Below are positions 37,801-47,645 of a DNA stretch of 64,000 nt, piece by piece. The DNA lies in NCBI GenBank assembly GCA_910589415.1, contig OU342634.1, positions 16,799,144 through 16,863,143 of the forward strand, read 5' to 3'. The notes beneath the pieces were generated by a model. It was not told where the DNA came from, searched no databases, and saw nothing but the letters and a program-made list of their open reading frames with translations. Within the stretch, counting starts at the first letter, position 1. The number at the start of each line of letters is the position of its first letter. A program made the translations under genes and the position numbers. The stretch is from Malachius bipustulatus (taxonomy: Eukaryota; Arthropoda; Insecta; Coleoptera; Melyridae).

Positions 37801-37930
37801 AAAGGGTGATTAACAGTCAATGTACCTTAGACGTTTACAGAAAACGAGACGTGGAATTTGGCTGAAAACTTATGGTCACTTGAATAATTGACTCTCCACC
37901 ATCTTTCTAGAATGTTTTCAGATTTCTGGT
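34880..37930. other. AT-rich intergenic, no gene seen
   Basis: No coding, RNA or long repeat structure could be supported. TAGGTA and TACGAGTA words are scattered, as elsewhere in the window. Confidence 0.35.
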
Positions 37931-37937
37931 ACTTCCG

Positions 37938-39665
37938 ATTATTTATTTATTTATTTAATACTCCCATCAACAAGCCAATAGCTTATATCGGATGGGGAAA
38001 AGTACACAAATTAATATAAACTTACAACAATATGAAATAAAAAACGTAATTAAGAGTTTACAATATTAAAAAAAAAAACAGAAAGACTACTTGTGACTAC
38101 TCAAACACCATCTGGTGAGGCAGGCTATATCAGGTCAATGTGGTAAGTTAAAAAAAGAAACAACAAAAAAAATAATAAATGAAAGTAAAAGGCATACTAA
38201 GGACAAGAAGAACTAGACGCCGCCAGTAAAAATCGTCTAAGTTGAAGTTCGCTACACGAAAACAGATCAAGGTTCCCATCAACCCTATTAGCAATGTCAC
38301 ACATGTGATTTAAAGGAGAAAACAAAAGAGTATTTGTCCTTGCGGTTTTAACTCGCAGAAGATGTTGTTGCCTCAGTGTAACTTGGGGAGCATGGAAAGA
38401 AATCTGGGAAAGGATATCAGGAGAGTCAATGCGTCCATTCAACAAACCCCAAAGGAAACGCACAGAGGTGTACGTACGTCTCGCTTCAAGACTGTTGAAG
38501 TTAAACTCAGCAAGAAGATCAGAGTGCGGGAAGCCTACAGGAGGATAAGTACCTGTGAATTTAAAATGAAGAAACTTCAAGAAACGTCGGTGTACTCTCT
38601 CCAGATCACTAACTTGACATATAGATGTCAACATAGATGTTCGATTATCTGGTCGCCTGTATATAGATACAGGCGACCAGATAATCGAACCGTATTCGAG
38701 CTTGGGTAGAATGAAGGCATGAAATAAAGTTACGAGGGTAGTGACTTTTCTTAAATTTCAAGTAGGTATTACGAATAATGTAACCTAGTGCCCTAAACGC
38801 AGAGGAGCAAGTATTTTCAATATGTCTATTGAAAGAGAGTTTGGGAGTAAATATTATACCAAGGTCTTTGAATTCAGAGATCCTCTGGAGAGAGTGGTCC
38901 CCAATTGAGTATGACGCTTGGAGCATATTACACTTAAGGCTGTAGGACATAACATAGCACTTAGAAGTGTTTAATGGTAATTGGTTACTACTGCACCATG
39001 TGTTGAGACGGTCAAGGGAGCGTTGGAGCCGCTGGCAATCTTCAAGCGACTTCACTTCACAGTAAATTTTTAAATCGTCTGCATAGAGAAGATGATTGAC
39101 CTCAAGACCATCGACGATGTCATTAATAAATAAATTGAAGAATAGCGGACCTAATTTAGAGCCCTGAAAGACACCCGACTCGACTGGATAATCGGTAGAG
39201 TTAGTGCCGTAATACGAAACATACTGAGATCGGTCGGATAAATAATTTGTGAAAAAGTTTAAGGGCATCAGAAAAACCGAAATTTGAGAGTTTTAAAAGA
39301 AGCAAGTCATGGTTTACTCTATCGAAGGCCCTAGAAAAATCCATACATGCTACATCAACCTGGGAACGACAGTCGATAATCTCTGAGACGTATTAGGAGA
39401 AAGTAAACAGGTTGGTAATAGTGGACCGACCTTTCATGAAACCGTGCTTAGCTGAAGAGATAAGAAATCTAACGTGCGGGTATAACACTCTGTATAAAAG
39501 TTCCTCGAATGCCTTCCCAAAGTTGGGTGCTATACAAATTTGCCTGTAGTTGCAGATCTCAGTTTTGTCGCCTTTTTTGAAGACGGGTATCACCTTTCAG
39601 TTTCCACCGAGTCGGATATCTTCCAGAAACAATTGAAAGGTTCAAAATTTTGGTGAGGGGGTAGG
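37938..39665 (-). mobile_element. Broken minus-strand LINE (reverse transcriptase to 3' tail)
   Basis: Minus-strand reverse transcriptase begins within the fingers region (KILNLSIVSGRYP, about 39650; IPVFKKGDKTEICNYRQI; AKHGFMKGRSTITNL). One in-frame stop (about 39394) precedes VDVACMDFSRAFDRVNHDLL. A frameshift near 39265 leads into NYLSDRSQYVSYY, GVFQGSKLGPLFFNLFINDI and the catalytic YADD (about 39084). Another frameshift near 38750 and a 50-bp hairpin at 38640-38689 break the thumb region. The C-terminal part (VSDLERVHRRFLKFLHFK and onward) ends at about 38200. The 3' end carries a (TAAA)n tail at about 37938-37958. Endonuclease and ORF1 are missing. A jockey-like clade is likely. Confidence 0.85.
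38640..38689. repeat. Perfect hairpin inside the LINE
   Basis: Two perfect 23-bp arms (TTCGATTATCTGGTCGCCTG plus TAT, and its reverse complement) flank a 4-base ATAG spacer. One arm encodes the normal IIWSPV motif of the reverse transcriptase on the minus strand. The other is an inverted duplicate that disrupts the frame. Confidence 0.9.
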
Positions 39666-39825
39666 AGAATATTGAAGCACATTATAACGGAAATGGCTAC
39701 CATCTTTGTTTTTGTAAATGGAACGCCTCATAATATATTATTATGCATTATAAAATTATCTAAAAGAATTTAATAAAAAGGTCTTTGAAGGAAACATTTG
39801 AAATTCAAAATTGCAGCATGCTTGT

Positions 39826-39985
39826 CTTCTAACTCTTAACTTTTCACATGGTATCCTACTATGTGATTTAAATTTCTATACAGGGTGATGAAAATTATCA
39901 GATTTTTCATCGCTCTGTATAAAAATTTCATCTACATCCCAGGATACTACATAAAAAGTTACAATAGGGACATGTAAAACAACAT
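39826..39985. repeat. Remnant centre of a CAGGGTG palindrome
   Basis: The short inverted repeat (GGTATCCTACTATGTG with CAGGGTGATGAAAA against TTTTCATCGCTCTG and CCAGGATACTACATA, then AGGGACATGTAA) matches the central part of the 18938-19788 element. The outer arms are absent. Confidence 0.65.
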
Positions 39986-42290
39986 TAGAGATAACCAACC
40001 TCAATGATTGTCAGTAAACGTATAGTGCATCTTGATTTTGGATGTAGTTCTTCCTCCACACACTTGAATTTTTACTTAGAAGTATTTTTTTTTGTGTGAA
40101 AACTTTTTTTTTATTGAACATAATGAAATTTATTAAATTTAAAATGGTTTTCTTCACTGACCGAAAATTTATCTTTTGTGAAGACTTCAAAATGGTTTGA
40201 AAACTCTCATTAAAAAAAAATCGTTTCTTAAAACAGACAAACATGTTTTGCAGAGGATGCATCCTCTGCAAAATAAATAATAAAAAAATATTCTCTAAAA
40301 TAATTATGTTTCCTGGCAATTTTGTTTAGGTATATAACTTACGTTCATCAGTTAAACAACTTTTAAATTGTTTCAGTAATAATTGAAGAATTAACTTTCT
40401 GAGAAAGCTGTAGGTAGATACATATCTAATCCTTATAATACAAACCAATAAAAATTATTGAGAGACAGTAAATGAATATTTTTTTTTAAACATTGTATAC
40501 GATTTAAGACACAATTCAAGAGACTCTAATTGTTAAATATTTTTATATAACTATATGAATGTGGCAAGTAGGTATATAAGCACCTAGTTAGAGTAACGAC
40601 AAAGATAAAAAAGATCAGCTTTTTGTGCTAAGGTCTAACGTCACGCATACGTGATGATTCATTCACCTATATTTGCGGTAGACACAATTTAAAGTCATAA
40701 AAAATTAACAAAGTTATGTCTTAATCTATGTAGAGTGTTTCATTCCATTTGATCCCGTTACCTATGCTAATACTTTGATGCCAGATAATTACGCTTATTA
40801 TTTTTTTTTATTCACTGATCGCTGGATGAATACAGTTTCATAGCTAGGTAATAACCTTAGATCAAGATTAGTAGTTTAGATATTCAATTGGTACATTGAA
40901 TTTGAGAAAAAAATCATAAATTCAACAAAAAACTGCTGTGTTTCAAACATGATTCTTATATTAGTATAAGTGGATACCTACTGATTAGATTTCATCGGTA
41001 TACCTACCAGGAACTAATTTATATTCTATAAGCTCCAGTAATTTTAGGTGTAATCCCTAATAGAGTTCCTGTTTTCAACCGAATTCTAAAAACTCGATTA
41101 TTAAATTATTACCTACATATCCGCGAGCGCACATTATTAATATTACGAATAAGAACTTCACTTACCATCTAAGCATGTAAACTTTTTAACAAGCAGACAA
41201 AATGAAACCACAAGATTATTGTTTTTAAGAGTTAGGCGCAGGTATTTTTACTATTACGAAATTACACCTTTGCACAAACCGTCCGCGAAAACTGAATTTT
41301 ACAGGTTATATTTTATCAAAATGTCATTGTCGATATGAGAATAATATTTTAAGAACGCAAAGTCCCCACGCAATGAACCTCACTTGCAGTACTTATTCAA
41401 CTCTCTCTTACAGTTCAATGTCGTACAATACATTCTTGGAATAATTGTATCGAACTTTCTTCTATTGTTGGTATTTCCGTCAAGTGTAAGTAGTGATTAA
41501 TTGCACAGGTAAATCCCGAATTTCCAATTATTTGCATCATAAATGACCAGTTTAATATGTAAGACCATCTTAGGCTTTATAAAATTGAAAAAATGATATG
41601 TTTCCAATCACCATGCAATTCACTCTTCAATAGCAGCAAGCCATGATTGCTGTGTTTGCTTTTAACTGCTTAAAAGCAGCAATCAGTATCCATTAAGCAC
41701 TTCTAAATAAATAAGTTCAAAAACAAATATAAATAAATTTTATGAATTATTTCATCCATCGTTTAAAACTGTATTTTACAGTTATTTCACGCATGCACAT
41801 TTTATGAGTGTTTTCTTTTAAAGTTGTGTAATCTCTTAAATCAGTGTCTGATTAATGAATAAACCTTACAAATTCGTTCAATTAACATGGTCTCGCTCCA
41901 TAACTCGATTTAAAATTCACCTGATCAGTTTTAATAAAAATTGACAATCTATCCTTCTTTAATTTTATATAAAAATATTGAAAATAGAAAATAAAATAAA
42001 TAAAATAAACTTACCTGCTTCAGAATTTTATTAATTTTGAATTTATATGCAAGAAAGTATGCGAAAACAACTGGGTATAAAAACTGGGCTACATCTAAGC
42101 TCTCGTGGTATTTGTTGAGATAATAATTCCATCGAATAATAAGGTACAAAACGTTATTTATCAGTTAAAATACCAAAAATTCCTTTTAAGAGAACAAATA
42201 TTATTGATAAAAATACAATTTTTGTATTTTATGTTGATATTTTTAATAAAAATCAAAATACAAACGGTAGGTAGCTATATCAGCATTTCT
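39986..42290. other. AT-rich intergenic, no gene seen
   Basis: Nothing beyond AT-rich sequence and chance open frames. A small perfect inverted repeat, TTTTGCAGAGGATGCATCC with its mirror, lies at about 40244-40272. Confidence 0.35.
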
Positions 42291-42299
42291 GGCATTCGT

Positions 42300-42390
42300 T
42301 TATAACAGGCCTGTGTGTACAAGCGGTTAAGCTTCTCGACTGTCGTTCGAAGGTAGGTACACTGGTTAAAACTCCGGTAGGGCAAGGAAA
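42300..42390 (+). repeat. Possible tRNA-derived SINE head
   Basis: GGCCTGTGTGTACAAGCGG followed by TTAAGC resembles a leucine/serine-type tRNA A-box region. About 50 bases later GGTTAAAACTCC resembles a damaged B box. A following T-run could be a termination or junction point. Divergence makes this tentative. Confidence 0.3.
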
Positions 42391-44128
42391 TTTTTTTTCT
42401 TCCATAATATAAAATGATTTCCAAATTGTGACTTTGTAAGAGAGTGCCAAGGAATCGAGCCATTGCCATAGCAACATACGAACAAGCAGTTTCATCTATA
42501 AATTTTTCTACTTGCATTCTTTCTTCCTTTCTGTATACAAAATATCCGATAGCAAACAGCGATATTTGAGGTTCAAATGGGTGTAGTTACGTATGAGTGG
42601 AATTGTCGCATAAAAATGCACTTTTTATGCGATTGATGCGCAAGAAGGTTTTTTAGTTTTTTTTTGCATGCAAGTATTGAAGTGAGATAGTTGCAACAAA
42701 TTTTCAAGTGGAAGCTGCTCTGAAGATGGAGGTTATTGCCTCAGAAACTGGAATTTTACCTATTATTAAAATCGAAGATCAGATTAATTATTAGGTAGCT
42801 ATTGTACCTGCACTTACATCAGAATTGTTAAATGCGATATTACCGACATTAAAATATGAATTAACTATCTCTGTGAATAATGGCCTAGTCATACGGTTCA
42901 GTACCTATTAAGAATGCATTACATGATAATTATTTATTTTATTAATTGTTATTTTTTTATTAAATCAACGGTGAAGAAGTTTACTCAAGAAGTTATTTAG
43001 AAGCGAACTCGTTCCTGGTTAAGCTCAATTTATTAAATTTTTTCATTTAAAGCATTTTATTAAAATTTACAACTTATGAACTTTCTGGAGTAAATTTTAT
43101 CTCATGTTGTGTTATTAAAAAAATAATAATAATAAAATAAACCAACAATAAAGCATTTAGGCGCCAACAAATAAGCAAATATAGCTTGTGCGAAATTTCA
43201 GTCAGTTAAAAATATAATAATGCTATCTAATAGCCTTAATTGAAGAAACGACCAGCTTACTATTTCTTAGGAAATATTTTAAAGATTTAATGTTTCCTAA
43301 GATTTATTGTAAGAAGCTAGCTAGGGAAATTCCTTCTAATTAAAATCCACTAATTATTAGTAAATTATGATTATACCTAAGTCTGCTTGAATGGAATAAA
43401 ATATGTCATTAGGAAATAACCTGACCTACTACAAGCACCAAGAACTAAGCACCTCATAAGATGAGTTATGACAGATGACTTTTGCTAACAGCACTAAAAC
43501 AGAAAAAAACTCACATGATGCAAAACTATTGAACAATACGATAAGACTTCATTTAATTGGTTTTGAAACTCATACTACATTAATTTGTTTAAATAATCAA
43601 TGGAAACGGACGTGGACTATTGGTTTCTACTAATCACAATATTACACAATATTTAATCGTATTTCTTTCAAAGGTAATATGCATTTTGAAATGCAGACAA
43701 TAGACAATCACCAATGCTGTTTTGAGACATACACACATCTTACTTTGATGTTTTTAAATAACCATGGTGTTTCTGAAACGTTCTCATGACAAAGTTTACT
43801 AATCAAGAATTTTTTTATATGCGCCGTTATTTTTACAAATTACCCCGAGAGAGTTCCCACAATTTGTGAAAGCCCCTGCATAATATCGTAACAATATTTA
43901 TTACTTTAAGCCATTTATCGTGTGATCCAGAAAATTTTTCATCCACTATCGCCTAGGAAGAGAGATATGGCTATTGCAGTGTGGTCGGAGCTCATTTTAA
44001 GAAAATAATTTTCAAATAACTTTATTAATTCAAATTTTCATGTATCAATATGTCATATAATTTCAATTCCTGTCAGTGTAAATTGAAATAATAGAGTTAT
44101 TATTTATTTTTAACATTAATTTATTATT
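42391..44128. other. AT-rich intergenic, no gene seen
   Basis: No supported feature. Open frames antisense to 42275-42517 are considered chance. Confidence 0.35.
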
Positions 44129-44510
44129 ATGGCTTCCGCCGATCAACAAAACCGTTCCATGCTAGAAATATACTTCAGGAAAGGACAAAAAAACAATGGC
44201 CAATGGAATTATTTCAACTATGATTCCTATTAAAAATTTCTAGGAGTTACAGTTGATTTTGATCGATTTCGTAAAACTGTGCAGCGTTTAGTGAATTCAT
44301 TCAAAGAAACGGGAAGTGTAGACCGTAAAAAAAAGTGGTAGTAGATTAAGAATAAGAACTCATGAACATGTTGAAGCTGATCAACAACTAATTGAAGAAC
44401 ATCCTCATACATCAATCCGCCACTTACAACTGGAGGTATCTCTGTTTTGTATGGTACTTGCCAGCTTAATTCTAAAAGAAGATATGCAGCTTCATCCCCC
44501 ATTCATATTC
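44129..44510 (+). pseudogene. Broken IS630/Tc1/mariner-type transposase, N-terminal part
   Basis: An ATG at 44129 starts MASADQQNRSMLEIYFRKGQ, which reaches a stop after about 34 codons. Downstream, FRKTVQRLVNSFKETGSVDR is followed, after a one-base frame change in an A-run (about 44332), by RLRIRTHEHVEADQQLIEEH and PHTSIRHLQLEVS. After another frame disturbance it ends LILKEDMQLHP. The order (helix-turn-helix, ETGSV-DRK linker, then a helix with EHPHTSIR) matches the N-terminal DNA-binding region of insect transposases of this superfamily. The catalytic DDE/D part is missing. Such an enzyme could once have mobilised the TA-flanked elements nearby, but that is speculation. Confidence 0.6.
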
Positions 44511-44574
44511 TAGGTGGATATTATTGATAATAAACAAACACTCAACTGAAATGATTTCAATCTAAATGCTAACC

Positions 44575-44975
44575 GATCACTGCAAGAGTAAACCAGTGCA
44601 ATGAGAAAGTCTCTCCCGGAGAAAAGAAATATTATTATAACTTTTAAAGCTCTATAACATGACAGTATGATAACAACCCCCACTTCAACTACATCCCTTC
44701 AGTTACAGTCTCGTGAGACACTACCACCCCGTAGTTTGGACTATATAAAAGCACCGGAATCGGATATGAATGGTTGAGTTTGCATGTCTCCTTTGACATC
44801 AACAGAGTCTGGTTTAACGTCCTTAGGACTTTTCCGCATATGTTCTCTCTCTTGTGCCCGCTGAATCTAGGTCTGCTATTTTCCAGACATCATCTCGCTA
44901 CCTTAGTTGAAGGTCCCAAAATTTTATGAAATTTTCTTTCCCAACGACCTTGCAGTCGAATCTCCAATAAAATAA
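44575..44975 (+). mobile_element. Possible solo LTR or promoter-like remnant
   Basis: A GC-richer block inside AT-rich DNA holds a TATATAAAAG box at about 44742 and a polyadenylation signal AATAAAATAA near 44967. The distance suits an LTR with its own promoter and terminator. No flanking internal coding sequence and no clear target duplication were found. It could instead be an isolated promoter fragment. Confidence 0.3.
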
Positions 44976-44979
44976 TAAT

Positions 44980-45350
44980 TATTATGCATACAATAGATTA
45001 AGTTAGATCAAGCTAATGGTAGCTTGTTCAAGAAAAATGTGAATATTTGATTACCTAATTAAGTATTATTACTGCAATCGAACTGATATATTTTTTGCGC
45101 TTGTCCAAGTTTTGCAAAAAATTCGTTTATGAGGTTTCTTCAGTTTTTTATAAAGATAATTAGAGATTGATTATTTTTTTCAATAACAATTGACCTCGGT
45201 TAAGTATGTACATAAATATGTTTCATTACTTGACAGCTACACATTATTAATTTTAGCATTAATTAAACATTTATTTATTTTTCATTATTTTTTTACAGCT
45301 GATTAACATCTCATCAATACTCAACTATATAGGGGAATTATTATACAGAG
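44980..45350. other. AT-rich intergenic, no gene seen
   Basis: No feature could be supported here. Confidence 0.3.
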
Positions 45351-45357
45351 TTATATA

Positions 45358-47403
45358 CAGTTATAGCTAGAAAGTCTGGCAACGGCCCAATAACTCTTTC
45401 GGTTGTGAGTTTTGTCAAAAAAAAAAAACAAAAACATGTAGATTTTGTAATTTTATTTATTTTCACAGGGTGTTCATTGGGTAAGTAATGACTAGATTGT
45501 CATTTTTTTTTAATACTACACCCTGTATGTTATTACATTTTCAATTTGTCTAAGAAAATCCAATAAGAATGATTTTTTCAATTGCAGTTTTAAATTGAGT
45601 TTGAGTTATAAAAAAATGAAAAACGCTATTTTCAACTTTTCTTTTGAAAACGGTTTACCTATATGTCCCTATCTTTTTTTTACTCCTTAGTTCGTTTCAC
45701 TCCATAGTGTACTTGAAATTGTTATACAATCTGATGAAAAATCTGATGTACACTCTAAGATAACACTTGAAAAGTTAAAATAGGGACATGTAAGCTGTTT
45801 TGCGATATTTCGAGTCGTTTTCAATGTAAACTATTTCGATAATAAAAAAATGACAATTTTCACTTGTTTATAACTCATAAACTAAGTATGTAACTACTCA
45901 TTTGAAACTGTAACTGTAAAAATCATTCCTATTGGATTTTTTCACACAATCTGAAAATTGTAATGTACATTTTGTACTTACTGGCTAAATGCCAGCGACC
46001 CGGAGACAACCGCGTTGCGCGCGTCGCATGAGTGAGTGATGATGGTGGCTTTTAGTTCAGTGCAAACACGGCCGGCTGGAGGCCTCGAGTTTCGCCGACC
46101 TCGACTGCCGAGTTTCGTCGACCTCGACTGTCGAGTTTCGATCCGCTACGCCGATACCTGAGTTCTCACCTTTCTTTTCTCTCCTGGAATTCGCTTGAAG
46201 AAGGTCGTTTTGGCAAACACCTGCAATTTTCACCAAAATGGCGTCGTGAACTTTCACGTAAAATATTATAAACATCGTCTGTGTTTTTGGCTTGGTGAGT
46301 GACGTAAAATGGTTCTTTTATTATTGTTTTAATTGTACAAATCATATTTCCTTTTAATACAAAGAGGAAAACAGCAATTAATCCGATCGAGTTTCGTCCG
46401 CATGTAAAATTTGTTAATCACATTTTTATCTTAATTATCTTGAGGATGGGACATAATTTTATGTAACCCTGGTAGGCCAGAACTCGATCGGACCGTTAAC
46501 ACCACCAAGAGTGTCTCTGATACATACTGAAATTTCAGCTTTTCTTGTGGGAGCAAGTTTTCTTACGGGGGCAACTTTTCCTGGGAGCAAGTTTTCCTAC
46601 GGGAGCAAGTTTTCCTACGGGAGCAAGTTTTCTACAGGAGCAAGTTTTTCCTACTAGACCGACGTTTCATACCGGAGCACACTCTTCATACCTGAGACCA
46701 CTTTGCCGATTGGCAACCTTTGTCTTCGTACCGAAGTGCACCTGATCCAGGGACACACATTGGTAGTACTGGAGCTGCTGATCTGACTCCCGCAGCAGCT
46801 GAACCAATAAATAGCAGCCGAACCTGAGCCACCCAGAGTTCCGGCTGAAAATCTTCATCCTCGCACAGGAGAGCCCTACGAAGATAAGTGCCTTCACTGG
46901 TCCAATTTTACCACCCCTTTCATTCGGCTGATCTCAACGTTTTTTTATTTTGTTAACCGTGCTCAAGATTATGTGATACTTAATAGCAGTGATTTTTTAA
47001 ATAAAGAGTACCTGTTGTTCTGCTGACCCGCTTGTTATTTGTTGACCCTCTTAGGCTGACAGCTCAATCCACGAGCCTTGTTGTCTTTTATTCGTCTCAT
47101 GCTCTCAACGGTTATTTTTCCCCTCTAGAGTAAAATAATTCGTTTCAAGTGACGCCCAACGTCAATAAGTCGTTTCAAGTGGCGACCAACGTGTCTATCT
47201 GTCTAAAATTCGTTTCAAAATGTAATAATAAAGAGGGTGCCTTTACAAAAAATTGGACAATGTCATCATTACTTAACCATAGAATGTAAAAAATACGTCA
47301 ATAAAATGAATTAAATTATAAAATTGAACTGTTTTTGCATTTTGGTTCAATACTCAAAAATGGAAGATTTATTGGACCATTGCTTAACTCTCTAGCTACC
47401 CTG
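45358..47403. mobile_element. Composite palindrome split by a later insertion
   Basis: The outer ends are diverged inverted copies: CAGTTATAGCTAGAAAGTCT at the left against AGTTAAGCAATGG with GCTACCCTG at the right, flanked by TA. Further in, AGGGTGTTCATTGGGTAAGT (45478) mirrors ACTTAACCATAGAATG (about 47271). An inner fold (about 45520-45980) mirrors CAATAAGAATGATTTTT against AAAATCATTCCTATTGG. The right half is pushed about 1.25 kb away by a GC-richer insertion (about 45985-47235). Confidence 0.65.
45985..47235 (+). mobile_element. LTR-like insertion with primer-binding-site-like end
   Basis: A GC-rich block with short internal repeats: CGAGTTTCG(C/T)CGACCTCGACTG twice at 46085-46140, and a run of GGGAGCAAGTTTTCCTAC units at 46548-46650. 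Then come AATAAAGAGTACCTGTTGTT near 47000 (polyadenylation-signal-like) and two copies of TCGTTTCAAGTG(A/G)CG(A/C)CCAACGT at about 47137 and 47172. TGGCGACC words like the second commonly begin a tRNA primer-binding site just after an LTR. No gag or pol is present. It is probably an LTR plus leader remnant that landed in the older palindrome. Confidence 0.4.
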
Positions 47404-47576
47404 TATAGATCAAAGTGAACTTTGCATGTTATGCAATTTTCATTTTGCAATAATTTATAATTAATAATTATCCCTCATTGCTACACTCCGATACGGATTT
47501 TTCTTTCAATATGTAACCTTTGTCTCAGTTTATTTTACTCAGTAGGTACTACCAACACATCAATAAGTGCAGAAAC

Positions 47577-47645
47577 ATGGCAGCATTCGCAACAATTACA
47601 TTAAAGTACCTGTTAGATGGTCATCATGATTGGATATTTAATTAG
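47577..47645 (+). other. Upstream ORF overlapping the P450 start
   Basis: An ATG in good context (A at -3, G at +4) opens a 22-codon frame beginning MAAFATITLKYLL. It ends at TAG 20 bases past the P450 start codon, in another frame. If the transcript includes it, scanning ribosomes would meet it first, and it could dampen P450 translation. This holds only if transcription starts upstream of 47577. Confidence 0.4.
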
